Assembly: GCA_017546805.1 (NCBI GenBank)
Contig: JAFYRT010000056.1
Coordinates: 1 to 62,246, forward strand
Length of the DNA stretch: 62,246 nt
Direction: 5' to 3'
Origin: Muribaculaceae bacterium
GTDB taxonomy: Bacteria; Bacteroidota; Bacteroidia; Bacteroidales; G3-4614
Part shown: positions 16,993 to 25,519 of the stretch, in pieces
How the letters are laid out: each line of letters opens with the position of its first letter
Numbering within the stretch: position 1 is the stretch's first letter
Notes under the pieces: model-generated
Told to the model about the DNA's origin: nothing
What the model saw: only the letters and a program-made list of their open reading frames with translations
Database searches by the model: none
Made by a program: the position numbers and the translations under genes

Positions 16993-17754
16993 ATGTTTAA
17001 AATAAGAGAACATATATACCTATTTATAATTGCAGTTATATGCTCGTTTGTAACAACCGTTTCGGCGAATGAGAGTAGCTATAAAGAGAATTTCTATAAT
17101 TTGTTCATAAGCGGAAATGTCAGCAAATGGGATAATCTAATAACTCAATTTGAATCTGATAATACAAAGAAAGATGAATCTGCAAAATTTGAGCTATTGG
17201 AATACTATTACGGGTATATAGGACATTTGATAGACATAAAAAATGAAGATAGAGCAGAAGAATATCTAAAAAAAGCAGTACCATTAGCGGAAGAATTAGT
17301 AAACAAATATCCAAATAACGCATTGTTAAGAGGATACAATGCAAATATCATAGGATTCCAAATAGCGGTCTCTCCATTACGAGCAGCCACTCTTGCACGA
17401 GGAATGATGAAGGATGCAAAATTATCAATAACACTTGCGCCAAATGATGCTATTGTAAACATTCTATCAGGAAACATATTCCTATATATGCCTGATTTTA
17501 TAGGAGGTGACACAAAAAAATCACTATTACAATACAAAAAAGCATTAGCGGAATTTGAAGCAGATGAGAAATTAAGAGAAAACAATTGGATGTATCTGCA
17601 ACTAATGGTTACAATTGGTATAGTATATGAGAAATTAGAAAACTATGCCGAAGCAAAAAATATGTATGAAAAAGCGTTGAAGATATATCCAAACTATCCT
17701 CACGTGCGAGATAAAAAATATCCAAATATTCTAAAGAAAATAGAGAAGAAATGA
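16993..17754 (+). CDS. Exported TPR-repeat protein
   Basis: This 253-residue protein has a signal peptide (residues 1-24, ending VSANES). At least three tetratricopeptide-like helix pairs follow: around 70-100 (DRAEEYLKKAVPLAEELVNK), 140-180 and a clear TPR at 205-240 (LENYAEAKNMYEKALKIYP). Such proteins act as scaffolds, but no partner is indicated. Its last four bases overlap the start of prmA (ATGA), so both are on one message. Confidence 0.75.
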   Translation: MFKIREHIYLFIIAVICSFVTTVSANESSYKENFYNLFISGNVSKWDNLITQFESDNTKKDESAKFELLEYYYGYIGHLIDIKNEDRAEEYLKKAVPLAEELVNKYPNNALLRGYNANIIGFQIAVSPLRAATLARGMMKDAKLSITLAPNDAIVNILSGNIFLYMPDFIGGDTKKSLLQYKKALAEFEADEKLRENNWMYLQLMVTIGIVYEKLENYAEAKNMYEKALKIYPNYPHVRDKKYPNILKKIEKK

Positions 17755-18596
17755 CAGGAGAATATATTGAAACCACACTTGTAATAAACCCCTATTCGGA
17801 AGATGTTGCAGATGTAATGGCAGCACTTTTGGCAGCTGAAGGTTATGAAACATTCATACCCACAGAGGATGGCATAAAATGCTATGTCCTAAAAGAGGTA
17901 TATTCAGAGCAAGCAGTAAAAGATGCCATAGAACAAAACCCATTCGATTGTACAATTGAGTACTCAACCATTGAAGTAGAAGACGAAGATTGGAACAAAA
18001 CATGGGTAGAAGAGAGTTTTACATCAATTTTCATAGGGGAAGAGTGCGTAATACACTCTCCTAAAGATGCTGTAGGAGAGGATAAGAAGTACAACATCTT
18101 AATTAACCCCATAATGGCATTTGGTAGTGGACATCACCAAACAACTGCCATGATGACAAAATGGTTGTTAAATGAAGATATTGAAGGGAAAACCGTGTTA
18201 GATATGGGGTGTGGAACAGCAATACTTGCAATAGTTGCAACAAAACGTGGAGCAAACAACGTATGTGCAATAGATATTGACCAACGAGCATATCGCAATG
18301 CTATTGACAATGCAACATTAAACAACTGTAGCCAAATGGATGTGAGATTGGGTGGAGCTGAAGCAATTGCCAACTCAACTTTTGACATTATATTGGCGAA
18401 CATAAACAAAAACATTTTGATTGCAGATATGGAGAAATATGCCAAAGCAACAAACTCCAATGGAACATTATTTGTTAGCGGCTTCTATGCTTCAGATATA
18501 GAGGATATTGCTGCCGTAGCATTAAACCATGGCTTTAACCTTGTAGCTAAACAAGAAGACACAGATTGGGTGTCTCTAAAATTTATAAAGAGATAA
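17751..18596 (+). CDS. prmA: Ribosomal protein L11 methyltransferase PrmA
   Basis: PrmA trimethylates ribosomal protein L11. The 281-residue sequence has the N-terminal L11-binding domain (ending in EDEDWNKTWVEESF, with the typical DWxxxW), then AFGSGHHQTTAMM, SAM motif VLDMGCGTAILAIVA, acidic AIDIDQRA, and the catalytic ILANINKNIL. The start codon overlaps the TPR gene by four bases. The gene is followed by the 6S-like RNA locus. Confidence 0.94.
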   Translation: MTGEYIETTLVINPYSEDVADVMAALLAAEGYETFIPTEDGIKCYVLKEVYSEQAVKDAIEQNPFDCTIEYSTIEVEDEDWNKTWVEESFTSIFIGEECVIHSPKDAVGEDKKYNILINPIMAFGSGHHQTTAMMTKWLLNEDIEGKTVLDMGCGTAILAIVATKRGANNVCAIDIDQRAYRNAIDNATLNNCSQMDVRLGGAEAIANSTFDIILANINKNILIADMEKYAKATNSNGTLFVSGFYASDIEDIAAVALNHGFNLVAKQEDTDWVSLKFIKR

Positions 18597-18671
18597 GTTT
18601 TTATATCATCGAATAAGAGATTATTTATATATAATTGATACAAAAGATTATATATATTAAAATATAAACAG

Positions 18672-18679
18672 TATATTTG
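18672..18679 (+). promoter_or_regulatory. -7 box of the 6S-like RNA
   Basis: TATATTTG is a perfect TAnnTTTG box. It predicts a start near 18686, just ahead of the folded region. No -33 TTTG was found. Confidence 0.55.
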
Positions 18680-18686
18680 TAACAGT

Positions 18687-18870
18687 AATCAATATTGATT
18701 ACACCATATTTTGATAATTTGCTCAAACGCTCTCGAATCACCACCTCGAAATAGAAACGAGCAAACAAATACACAATTGAGTTTGTACCATAGGGTGCAG
18801 ACTGAACCATTGTGTATTCGGCTTGTGGTGAGCCTGAGAGCGTTGGCGAGAGTCTGCGCTTTATTTTTTT
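18687..18870 (+). ncRNA. 6S RNA-like structured RNA
   Basis: The segment folds as one long irregular hairpin. The closing stem is AACGCTCTC (18726-18734) with GAGAGCGTT (18836-18844), continued by CACCAC (18739-18744) with GTGGTG (18825-18830). A large asymmetric bubble follows, then ACACAAT (18771-18777) with ATTGTGT (18809-18815), and an apical stem GTTTGTACC (18781-18789) with GGTGCAGAC (18794-18802) around loop ATAG. A T-run ends the element at 18864-18870. Closing stem, central bubble, apical stem and ~185-nt size are the hallmarks of 6S RNA, which mimics an open promoter and sequesters RNA polymerase. The assignment is by architecture only. Confidence 0.65.
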
Positions 18871-18929
18871 ATAGTTAGTGCAGATTTGAATTATTGGCAA
18901 TAATGCACATAACTATAAAAATTGAAATT

Positions 18930-19439
18930 ATGAATCCAAAAGTAGAAGAGTTCATCAATAAGATGAAAGAAGAACAAGAAAAGCAAAAAAAGGAGTATCT
19001 TATCTCTCTTGGTTTGGTGGATGAAAGTAAAAGTATAAATACTATAGAAATTCTTGATAAATGTGATGGAACTAATGACTGTGAGTGGGATTTTAAACTA
19101 CAAAAATATTGTAAAAAAGTCCAAAAGTATGAGGCTTTAGATGTTACAGATGAGGAGTATCAAGAGATTTTAAAATATGCCCCTATTGCAGAAACGCAAA
19201 GGTCAAATGAATTAAAACCAAATAAGAAACCAGCTTCTCAGACTAGATGGTCGAATGTTATATGTACTACAGCAATTATTTTAGCAGTTGTTGCTGTTAT
19301 TATAGGAATCATATCTATATCTTTTGCTGATTCGTTTATGCCTATAATATGGATTGCTATATATCTTATAATATATATACCGGCAGTAATTGGCTTTGCA
19401 AGGATTGTTGAAGCTGCTGAAAAATACCTACAGAAATAG
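18930..19439 (+). CDS. Unknown protein with two C-terminal membrane segments
   Basis: I do not recognise this family. The start at 18930 (MNPKVEEFINKMKEEQEKQK) was preferred over one 36 bases upstream that would begin inside a hydrophobic MAIMHITIKIEI run; the product is 169 residues. The first half is a charged helix followed by a soluble region with four cysteines (CDGTNDCEWDFKLQKYCKKV holds three). Two membrane segments lie near residues 105-128 and 134-155. It stands alone between the 6S-like RNA and the porin gene. Confidence 0.65.
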   Translation: MNPKVEEFINKMKEEQEKQKKEYLISLGLVDESKSINTIEILDKCDGTNDCEWDFKLQKYCKKVQKYEALDVTDEEYQEILKYAPIAETQRSNELKPNKKPASQTRWSNVICTTAIILAVVAVIIGIISISFADSFMPIIWIAIYLIIYIPAVIGFARIVEAAEKYLQK

Positions 19440-19530
19440 ATTTTTTGATATATATCATAATCTTTTTACCTCTTTTTAAACAAACTCTTTTCGTAAGGTG
19501 TTAGTTAATCGAATATAAACTAATGCCGAT

Positions 19531-20805
19531 ATGAAAAGAGTTTTTTTATTATCTGTTATGACATTTGTTGTAGCAGTTGTTTATGCTAAACCTTCGGAGG
19601 AAAAAGTAGAGAGGGAGAGAGCATTGATTTTTATCACAGGCGATAATGTTCCTGCAGAGGTTAAAGTTACGGTCGATTTATTTAAGGAGAGTGAATCTCC
19701 ATATTTTCAAGATCCAAGAGCTCCGCGTTTTATTATGGTTGACCGAAAGAATCGTGTAGCATTTGGTATCGGAGGTTATGTAAAGGCTACAACGTCGTAT
19801 GATTTTGCTGGCGTAGCAGATGATATTGATTTTGTTACTTACGATATACCTGTTCCTAAAGGAGATTTTGATAAGAGTCAACTACTTATGGATGCTTCAA
19901 CATCTCGTCTTTTCTTTAAATTGGTAGGGCAGAATAAATATCTTAAAAAGTTTAGTGCTTATATAGAAACAGATTTTAGAGGGAATAATTATTCATTGCG
20001 TTTGAGACAAGCGTACGTTTCGTTCAGAGGTATGATTATGGGACAAACTTGGAGTACGTTCGTAGATTTGGCGGCTATTCCTCCTACAATCGATTTTGAA
20101 GGTCCTACAGCTTCGGTAGCTGCCAGAAATGTTCAATTTAGATATACAATTCCTTTCAGAAATAATTGGGAGTTTGCATTGGCAATTGAGAATCCTAATT
20201 ATACTGCAACAATGAATGATTTTACTCAGATTGCAAGACAACGTTGTCCTGATATTCCAATGTATCTTCAATATAAATGGCAAAATGGCTCGCATTTGAG
20301 AGTATCTGGTATATTAAGGGGTATGAGATACAATGATTTGCTTGCAATGAAAGGTCGTACATCTTTTGGCTGGGGTGTTCAAATGAGTGGCTTGGCTAAT
20401 ATGTCATCTAAGTTTACGATGTATTATCAAGGTGTATACGGAAAAGGTATATCAAGGTATATTAATGATTTAGGTGGTAATAATCTTGATTTGGCTATAT
20501 CGGAGAATGGAGGTAAATTAGAACCTGTTCCTGCGGCGGGCGCAGTTTTAGGTTTGCAATACAATATATTAGACAACCTATTTGCTTCGGTCAATTATAG
20601 CTATCTAAGGTTATTTGATAATGGAGATTTGTTATACTCTCCCTCAATGTACAAACAGGGTCAATATGTTGCAGCTAATATGTTTATGACTCTTGCCAAT
20701 GATTGGCAGTTTGGCGTTGAATATCTTTGGGGAGCAAGGAAGAATCAGGATGATTTGAAATCCATTGCAAATAGAGTCCAGATTATGGCTCAATATAATT
20801 TCTAA
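19531..20805 (+). CDS. DcaP-type outer-membrane porin
   Basis: This 424-residue protein has a signal peptide (1-19, ending VYAKP) and a barrel of the DcaP trimeric porin type. Signatures include FGIGGYVKATTSYDF, LLMDASTSRLFFKL, AYIETDFRG, LRLRQAYVSF, GQTWSTFVDLAAIPPTIDFE and a terminal aromatic residue (MAQYNF). DcaP porins of other bacteria pass dicarboxylates and other small anions; the substrate here is unknown. A periplasmic linker between the signal peptide and the barrel (EEKVERERALIF) is helical and could trimerise. A hairpin terminator follows. Confidence 0.85.
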   Translation: MKRVFLLSVMTFVVAVVYAKPSEEKVERERALIFITGDNVPAEVKVTVDLFKESESPYFQDPRAPRFIMVDRKNRVAFGIGGYVKATTSYDFAGVADDIDFVTYDIPVPKGDFDKSQLLMDASTSRLFFKLVGQNKYLKKFSAYIETDFRGNNYSLRLRQAYVSFRGMIMGQTWSTFVDLAAIPPTIDFEGPTASVAARNVQFRYTIPFRNNWEFALAIENPNYTATMNDFTQIARQRCPDIPMYLQYKWQNGSHLRVSGILRGMRYNDLLAMKGRTSFGWGVQMSGLANMSSKFTMYYQGVYGKGISRYINDLGGNNLDLAISENGGKLEPVPAAGAVLGLQYNILDNLFASVNYSYLRLFDNGDLLYSPSMYKQGQYVAANMFMTLANDWQFGVEYLWGARKNQDDLKSIANRVQIMAQYNF

Positions 20806-20828
20806 AACTAATTTTATTCTCTCTCTTT

Positions 20829-20869
20829 AGGCTGTATCAAAATTTCTTGATTTTGTGCAGCCTTTTTTT
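20829..20869 (+). terminator. Terminator of the porin gene
   Basis: AGGCTG (20829-20834) pairs with CAGCCT (20858-20863), with an inner ATCAAAAT/ATTTTG pairing, followed by a run of seven T. Confidence 0.85.
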
Positions 20870-20921
20870 GTTTATAGTTAAAATATGAGCAGATAAAGGG
20901 TAATATGTGAAAATTTATAAC

Positions 20922-20929
20922 TAATTTTG
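20922..20929 (+). promoter_or_regulatory. -7 box of rnpB
   Basis: TAATTTTG matches TAnnTTTG and ends 6 bases before the 5' end expected for RNase P RNA. Confidence 0.6.
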
Positions 20930-20935
20930 CATCTA

Positions 20936-21284
20936 CAGCAGGACAATCTGTCGCTGATATGTTTTAGTATTGGAGGAAAGTCCGGGCAACATAGGGCACC
21001 ATATTTCCTAACGGGAAGCTATCCGCGAGGGTAGAGTAGCGTAACAGAAAATAACCGCCTCTTCGGAGGTAAGGGTGAAAAGGTGAGGTAAGAGCTCACG
21101 GGTGGCTATGGCGACATAGTTGCGGTACGTCTTATGGGTTGTAAGGTTATGTATATCGGCGCATTAGGGCTGCCCGTCCGATGCCGAGGGGTAAACCGCT
21201 AAAGCTTTATGGCAACATAAAGACGAGATAAATGACAGATACCAACTTCTTAGTTGGCACAGAACCCGGCTTATAGGCCTGCTG
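20936..21284 (+). ncRNA. rnpB: RNase P RNA (bacterial type A)
   Basis: This is the catalytic RNA that matures tRNA 5' ends. The outermost helix P1 is CAGCAGG (20936-20942) with CCTGCTG (21278-21284). The universal blocks GAGGAAAGTCCGGGC near the 5' end and ACAGAACCCGGCTTAT near the 3' end are present, as are GGTAAGGGTGAAAAGGTG and GGTAAACC segments. Length is about 350 nt. A T-run (21284-21291) ends transcription. The yihY-type gene begins 12 bases later. Confidence 0.97.
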
Positions 21285-21295
21285 TTTTTTTATGT

Positions 21296-22642
21296 ATGGG
21301 ATTTAAAAATAAAATAAATCGTGCAAAGTTATTCTTAATTGAAAACATTTTGCATACCCCTGAAAGGGAACTAACAGGTTTATGGCGTAATTTACGTAAA
21401 TTGGTGACCGTAATTCGTATTACTGCCAAACACTTTTTGGATGATGAGTTGCAGTTGCGAGCATCGGCATTAACTTACAATACAATGCTTGCAGTGGTTC
21501 CTATTTTTGCGTTGTTGATAGCAATTGCCGGAGGTTTCGGTTTTGAAAAAATAATTGAGAGTCAGATTCTGGAATCATTCCCTGCTCAAAGAGATGCTAT
21601 TTCCACTGCATTTCAGTTTGTAGATAACTATCTTAAATTTTCACGATCTGGTGTTGTTATAGGTATTGGAGTTGTATTCTTATTATGGAGTGTAATAAGT
21701 TTGTTGTCCAATATTGAAATGACAATGAACAGAATATGGCAAGCAAAGGAACGTTCGTTGTATCGTAAGATAAACGATTACACATCGCTGTTTATCGTAT
21801 TGCCTATTTTGATGATTCTATCATCAGGAACATCTGTGGTGATTACGACTTTTCTTAAAGATGCAGAAGAGAGTTTTGGCTTTATAACTCCGCTTATATA
21901 TAAACTTTTAGAACTGTCGCCATATTTATTTACAATCATATTTTTTATAGTGGCGTATTTGTATATACCTAATACTAAAGTAAAATTCAAATATGCTCTT
22001 ACTGCGGGAATAGTTTGTGGTATTGCATTTCAAGTATTTCAATTTTTATATTTGAATGGACAGATTTGGGTGTCGAAATATAATGCAATATACGGAAGTT
22101 TTGCATTTCTTCCTTTGTTATTGTTATGGATGCAGTTGTCGTGGTTGATATTCTTATTTGGAGTGTTATTTACGTTTTCAATGCAGACGGCAGATTATGG
22201 CAATGAGGAGAAATTGAAAAAAATCAGTTCGCAATATTACGATTTTATACTACTAATAATCTCATGTGTTGTTGTTCAACGTTTTGATAAGGGATTACCT
22301 CCATTAACTCTTCAAAATATCTCAAAATCATATAATATTCCAATCAGAGTTGCTAAGTTGGTAATAAATAAATTGATTTCGGCAGGAATAATTATTGAGA
22401 CTCTTAATGAAGATGCTCGAGTACCTTCATATCAGCCAGCTTTTGATATATCGAAACTCTCTGTGGGAATGCTCTTAAATAAAGTAGATTTAGAGGGTGC
22501 AGGAGAAAAGAACTTTAGAGTTAATCGTAACGATAAATATAAATTGCAATGGGATACTATTATTGATGCACGAAAAGGTATGTATGAAGCAACTAATAAT
22601 ATCCTTGTCAAAGATTTAATTATAGAACAACCTAATAAATAA
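21296..22642 (+). CDS. YihY/BrkB-family inner-membrane protein
   Basis: This is a 448-residue UPF0761-type integral membrane protein, once called RNase BN, of unknown function. It shows LRASALTYNTMLAVVPIFALLIA, broken by family-typical hydrophilic turns, WSVISLLSNIEMTMNRIW, and YGSFAFLPLLLLWMQLSW. About six membrane segments lie between residues 45 and 300. The last 150 residues look like a winged helix (LTLQNISKSYNIPIRVAKLV). The frame is open from 21254 with a TTG, but that lies inside rnpB, so the ATG at 21296 (MGFKNK) is the start. It begins almost directly after the rnpB T-run. RidA follows 8 bases after the stop. Confidence 0.88.
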   Translation: MGFKNKINRAKLFLIENILHTPERELTGLWRNLRKLVTVIRITAKHFLDDELQLRASALTYNTMLAVVPIFALLIAIAGGFGFEKIIESQILESFPAQRDAISTAFQFVDNYLKFSRSGVVIGIGVVFLLWSVISLLSNIEMTMNRIWQAKERSLYRKINDYTSLFIVLPILMILSSGTSVVITTFLKDAEESFGFITPLIYKLLELSPYLFTIIFFIVAYLYIPNTKVKFKYALTAGIVCGIAFQVFQFLYLNGQIWVSKYNAIYGSFAFLPLLLLWMQLSWLIFLFGVLFTFSMQTADYGNEEKLKKISSQYYDFILLIISCVVVQRFDKGLPPLTLQNISKSYNIPIRVAKLVINKLISAGIIIETLNEDARVPSYQPAFDISKLSVGMLLNKVDLEGAGEKNFRVNRNDKYKLQWDTIIDARKGMYEATNNILVKDLIIEQPNK

Positions 22643-22650
22643 ATATTTAT

Positions 22651-23031
22651 ATGAAAAAGAAAATTATAACATCTTCAAAAGTACCTGCTGCTATTGGTCC
22701 ATATAGTCATGCAGTGGAAGTTAATGGTTTTTTATTTGCATCAGGACAATTGGGTATTGACCCAACTACATCTGATTTTGTTGAAGGAGGAATTAAAGAA
22801 CAAACAGAGCAAGCATTGAAAAACGTTTCTAATTTACTTGCCGATGCGGGTTATTATATGGATAACGTTGTTAAAACAACTGTATTTTTAGCAGATATGG
22901 CTATGTTTGCAGAGATGAATGAGGTGTATGCAAAATACTTTAAATTTGATTTTCCTGCACGCTCTGCAGTTGCTGTAAAAACTCTTCCAAAAGGTGGACT
23001 TGTTGAAATTGAAGTTATTGCTTCAAAATAA
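22651..23031 (+). CDS. ridA: RidA family enamine/imine deaminase
   Basis: RidA hydrolyses reactive enamine intermediates, such as 2-aminoacrylate, made by PLP enzymes. The 126-residue sequence has AAIGPYSHAVEVNGFLFASG, the catalytic arginine in FPARSAVAV (about residue 104) and the C-terminal PKGGLVEIEVIA. It lies 8 bases after the YihY-type gene and is probably co-transcribed. A terminator shared with folC follows. Confidence 0.95.
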   Translation: MKKKIITSSKVPAAIGPYSHAVEVNGFLFASGQLGIDPTTSDFVEGGIKEQTEQALKNVSNLLADAGYYMDNVVKTTVFLADMAMFAEMNEVYAKYFKFDFPARSAVAVKTLPKGGLVEIEVIASK

Positions 23032-23051
23032 TTAACAATAAGTATATAAAC

Positions 23052-23086
23052 AAAAAATCCCAAAGGCAACCTTGGGATTTTTGTTT
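23052..23086. terminator. Bidirectional terminator between ridA and folC
   Basis: AAAAATCCCAA pairs with TTGGGATTTTT, with an inner GG/CC pair and a short loop. It is flanked by A and T runs between convergent genes. Confidence 0.85.
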
Positions 23087-23106
23087 TTTAGGTGTTACTT
23101 ATACTT

Positions 23107-24396
23107 TTAATTCTCTAAATACTCCAATAAATCTGCCACAACAAAAGTGCTTCCTCCAACATATATTGTGTCTGTGGGTGCAGCACACTCCATTGCTTTG
23201 TTATATGCCTCTGGTACAGTTTTGAATATTTCTCCTTTTAGATTGTAAGAGGATGCAACTGCTTCAAATTCTTCAACATTCATAGCTCTTTGCCCTGAAG
23301 GTTGAGTGAAATAATATTTTGCATTTTGTGGTAATAGAGATATTACCCCTTCAATATCTTTATCGTTTACCATACCAAACACAATATGAAGAGCGTTTCC
23401 GCTTTGTTCCGAAATTTGTTTGGCTGTATATGTTATTCCTCCGACATTATGACCTGTATCGCATATAACTTTTGGCGATGTTCTTAATATCTCCCAACGT
23501 CCGCGTAGTCCTGTAAGTTTAGTTACTTGAGCAAACCCCTCTCTTATATTGGCATCGGTGATGTTATACCCTTGTTCTTGAAGTATTGCTACAGATTGCA
23601 ATATTGTTGCTGCGTTTTTAAGTTGGTAAATACCTCCGAGGGCAAAGATAAGTTGCTCATATTTTTCGAAATCCAAAACAAGTTTGCCTTCGTCTAAATA
23701 TTGATATCCCTTTAATGGTATATTCTTTTCGGCAAACTCTATTTTTGAATTATGTCCTTTTGCTTTTTCAATAAATACATTTGCATATCTATCGTCCCAT
23801 TCGCCAATTACAACGGGCGTGTTATCTTTTATAATTCCGGCTTTTTCAGTTGCTATGGCTTGATATGTATCTCCGAGTAAATATGTGTGTTCCAAACTTA
23901 TGTTTGTTATAACTGATAGAATAGGGGAGATAATGTTTGTACTATCCAATCTGCCTCCTAAACCTGTCTCTATTACAGCTATATCAATATCTTCTGATGC
24001 AAAATAGCTAAATGCCAATTCTGTTACCCATTCGAAAAACGAAGGAGATATTTTTTCTGCTTCAAGTTTGTGTTTCTCAGTGAACTCAACAATGAAGTTT
24101 TGAGGTATTTTATTGCCATTTACTCTTATTCGTTCTCTGAAATCGGTAAGGTGAGGTGAGGTATATAAACCTGTTTTGTATCCTGATGCTTGCAGTATTG
24201 CAGCAAGTGTGTGCGAAACCGAGCCCTTGCCATTGCTCCCAGCCACGTGAATTGTTTTAAACCTTTTATGAGGAGAGTTGCAAAGAGCATCTAAAGCTTC
24301 AATGTTTTGCAGCCCCGGCTTATATGCTTTTGTCCCCTCTTTTTGGTAAAGTGGCAATCTTGTATATAGATAATTTATAGTCTCTTCGTATGTCAT
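23107..24396 (-). CDS. folC: Folylpolyglutamate/dihydrofolate synthase FolC
   Basis: This is a 429-residue Mur-ligase-type ATPase that adds glutamate to folates and, in the bifunctional form, makes dihydrofolate. The ATP loop HVAGSNGKGSVSHTL lies at residues 50-64; ETGLGGRLDSTN, SLEHTYLLGDT and the C-terminal CDTGHNVGG complete the family pattern. It is the last gene of a five-gene minus-strand operon (FNT channel, deformylase, two ChrA subunits, folC) with gaps of 2 to 15 bases. The start is 2 bases past the preceding stop. Confidence 0.95.
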   Translation of the reverse strand: MTYEETINYLYTRLPLYQKEGTKAYKPGLQNIEALDALCNSPHKRFKTIHVAGSNGKGSVSHTLAAILQASGYKTGLYTSPHLTDFRERIRVNGNKIPQNFIVEFTEKHKLEAEKISPSFFEWVTELAFSYFASEDIDIAVIETGLGGRLDSTNIISPILSVITNISLEHTYLLGDTYQAIATEKAGIIKDNTPVVIGEWDDRYANVFIEKAKGHNSKIEFAEKNIPLKGYQYLDEGKLVLDFEKYEQLIFALGGIYQLKNAATILQSVAILQEQGYNITDANIREGFAQVTKLTGLRGRWEILRTSPKVICDTGHNVGGITYTAKQISEQSGNALHIVFGMVNDKDIEGVISLLPQNAKYYFTQPSGQRAMNVEEFEAVASSYNLKGEIFKTVPEAYNKAMECAAPTDTIYVGGSTFVVADLLEYLEN

Positions 24397-24398
24397 AA

Positions 24399-24944
24399 TC
24401 AGTAAAGTAAGTATCCTGTAATGCCTGCGAGTATTACAATTAAAATAGGGTGTAATTTAGCATATCTCACCAATAGAAAAGCAACTACGCAGATAGCAAT
24501 GCTTTTAGTGTAATCGGGAAAATTTTCTTTGTTCATCAGAAGAAGTGCTGCTGATGCTATCATACCAACTACAACAGGACGAATAGCAGAGAATACACTT
24601 TTTACATATTTATTATCTTTTCTTTTCAGAAGAATCTTACCTACAATCAACACAAGTATAAACGATGGTAAACAAACGGCAATTGTTGCTAAAATAGAAC
24701 CGAATACTGAACCTGTTACCTTATATCCTATATAAGTGGCACTATTTATACCAATAGGTCCGGGAGACATTTGAGAAATTGCAACAATATCAGTGAACTC
24801 TTGCAGAGTAAGCCAAGGTTGTGTATCTCCATGATGTATCACTTCAACAACCTCATGTTGTATGAGTGATAACATTGCATATCCCCCTCCAAAACCGAAT
24901 AATCCTATTTTTAAGTATGCTATAAGTAAATTAATATATATCAT
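24399..24944 (-). CDS. ChrA-type chromate transporter, half-size subunit B
   Basis: This 181-residue membrane protein is one CHR domain. The signature GLFGFGGGYAMLSLIQHEVVE and TLQEFTDIVAISQMSPGPIG, broken here by turns, is followed by four to five membrane segments. Half-size CHR proteins work in pairs, and its partner is the next gene upstream, 2 bases away. Chromate or sulphate export is the family role; the natural ion here is not known. It is inside the FNT-def-chrA-chrA-folC operon. Confidence 0.88.
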   Translation of the reverse strand: MIYINLLIAYLKIGLFGFGGGYAMLSLIQHEVVEVIHHGDTQPWLTLQEFTDIVAISQMSPGPIGINSATYIGYKVTGSVFGSILATIAVCLPSFILVLIVGKILLKRKDNKYVKSVFSAIRPVVVGMIASAALLLMNKENFPDYTKSIAICVVAFLLVRYAKLHPILIVILAGITGYLLY

Positions 24945-24946
24945 AT

Positions 24947-25513
24947 CTATTCGGTTTTAGTTTGTTTGTTATTAAGGTAGCATCTTGAAACACCATAAAC
25001 TATTGCCAGAGCAATAAACATTATTGGGGATAAACCGCAGAATGTTATAAGAAGAGCAGTTGCAACAGGTACCCAAAAGTTCTTTAGATTTATTTTAGCA
25101 GCCTTGGCTGTAGTAAATACCGGTGCAATAATCAACGCAACTACCGCAGGTCTGATTCCTTTGAATATTCTTTCAACAATAGGATTGTCGTTTATTGTGG
25201 TAAAAAATATGGCAATTGTAAGAATTACGAAGAAAGATGGGAGGATTGTTCCTAAAGCAGATAGGAATGCTCCCCATTTTTTTGCCATTTTATTACCAAC
25301 CAATACCGCCATATTAACAGCTAATATCCCGGGCATTGATTGAGCAATTGCAAGGTTATCGATAAACTCCTCTTTGGTAAACCATTTGTGTTTATCAACA
25401 ATATCTTTCTCCATCATGGCAATCATAACCCAACCTCCTCCAAATGTGAAAGCTCCAATTTTGAAGAAAGTTACAAATAGATTAATTATTGTTTTTGAGA
25501 TACTATTGCTCAT
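24947..25513 (-). CDS. ChrA-type chromate transporter, half-size subunit A
   Basis: This 188-residue CHR-domain membrane protein has FFKIGAFTFGGGWVMIAMMEK and KEEFIDNLAIAQSMPGILAV near the N terminus. It differs clearly from its downstream partner, as is usual for paired short-chain ChrA proteins that insert in opposite topology. It follows the deformylase gene by 6 bases and precedes the second subunit by 2. Ion specificity is unknown. Confidence 0.88.
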   Translation of the reverse strand: MSNSISKTIINLFVTFFKIGAFTFGGGWVMIAMMEKDIVDKHKWFTKEEFIDNLAIAQSMPGILAVNMAVLVGNKMAKKWGAFLSALGTILPSFFVILTIAIFFTTINDNPIVERIFKGIRPAVVALIIAPVFTTAKAAKINLKNFWVPVATALLITFCGLSPIMFIALAIVYGVSRCYLNNKQTKTE

Positions 25514-25519
25514 TATAGA

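Noticed and set aside
21254-21295. Upstream TTG start of the YihY-type gene
   Set aside because: It lies inside RNase P RNA helix P1 and the terminator, so it cannot be a normal start.
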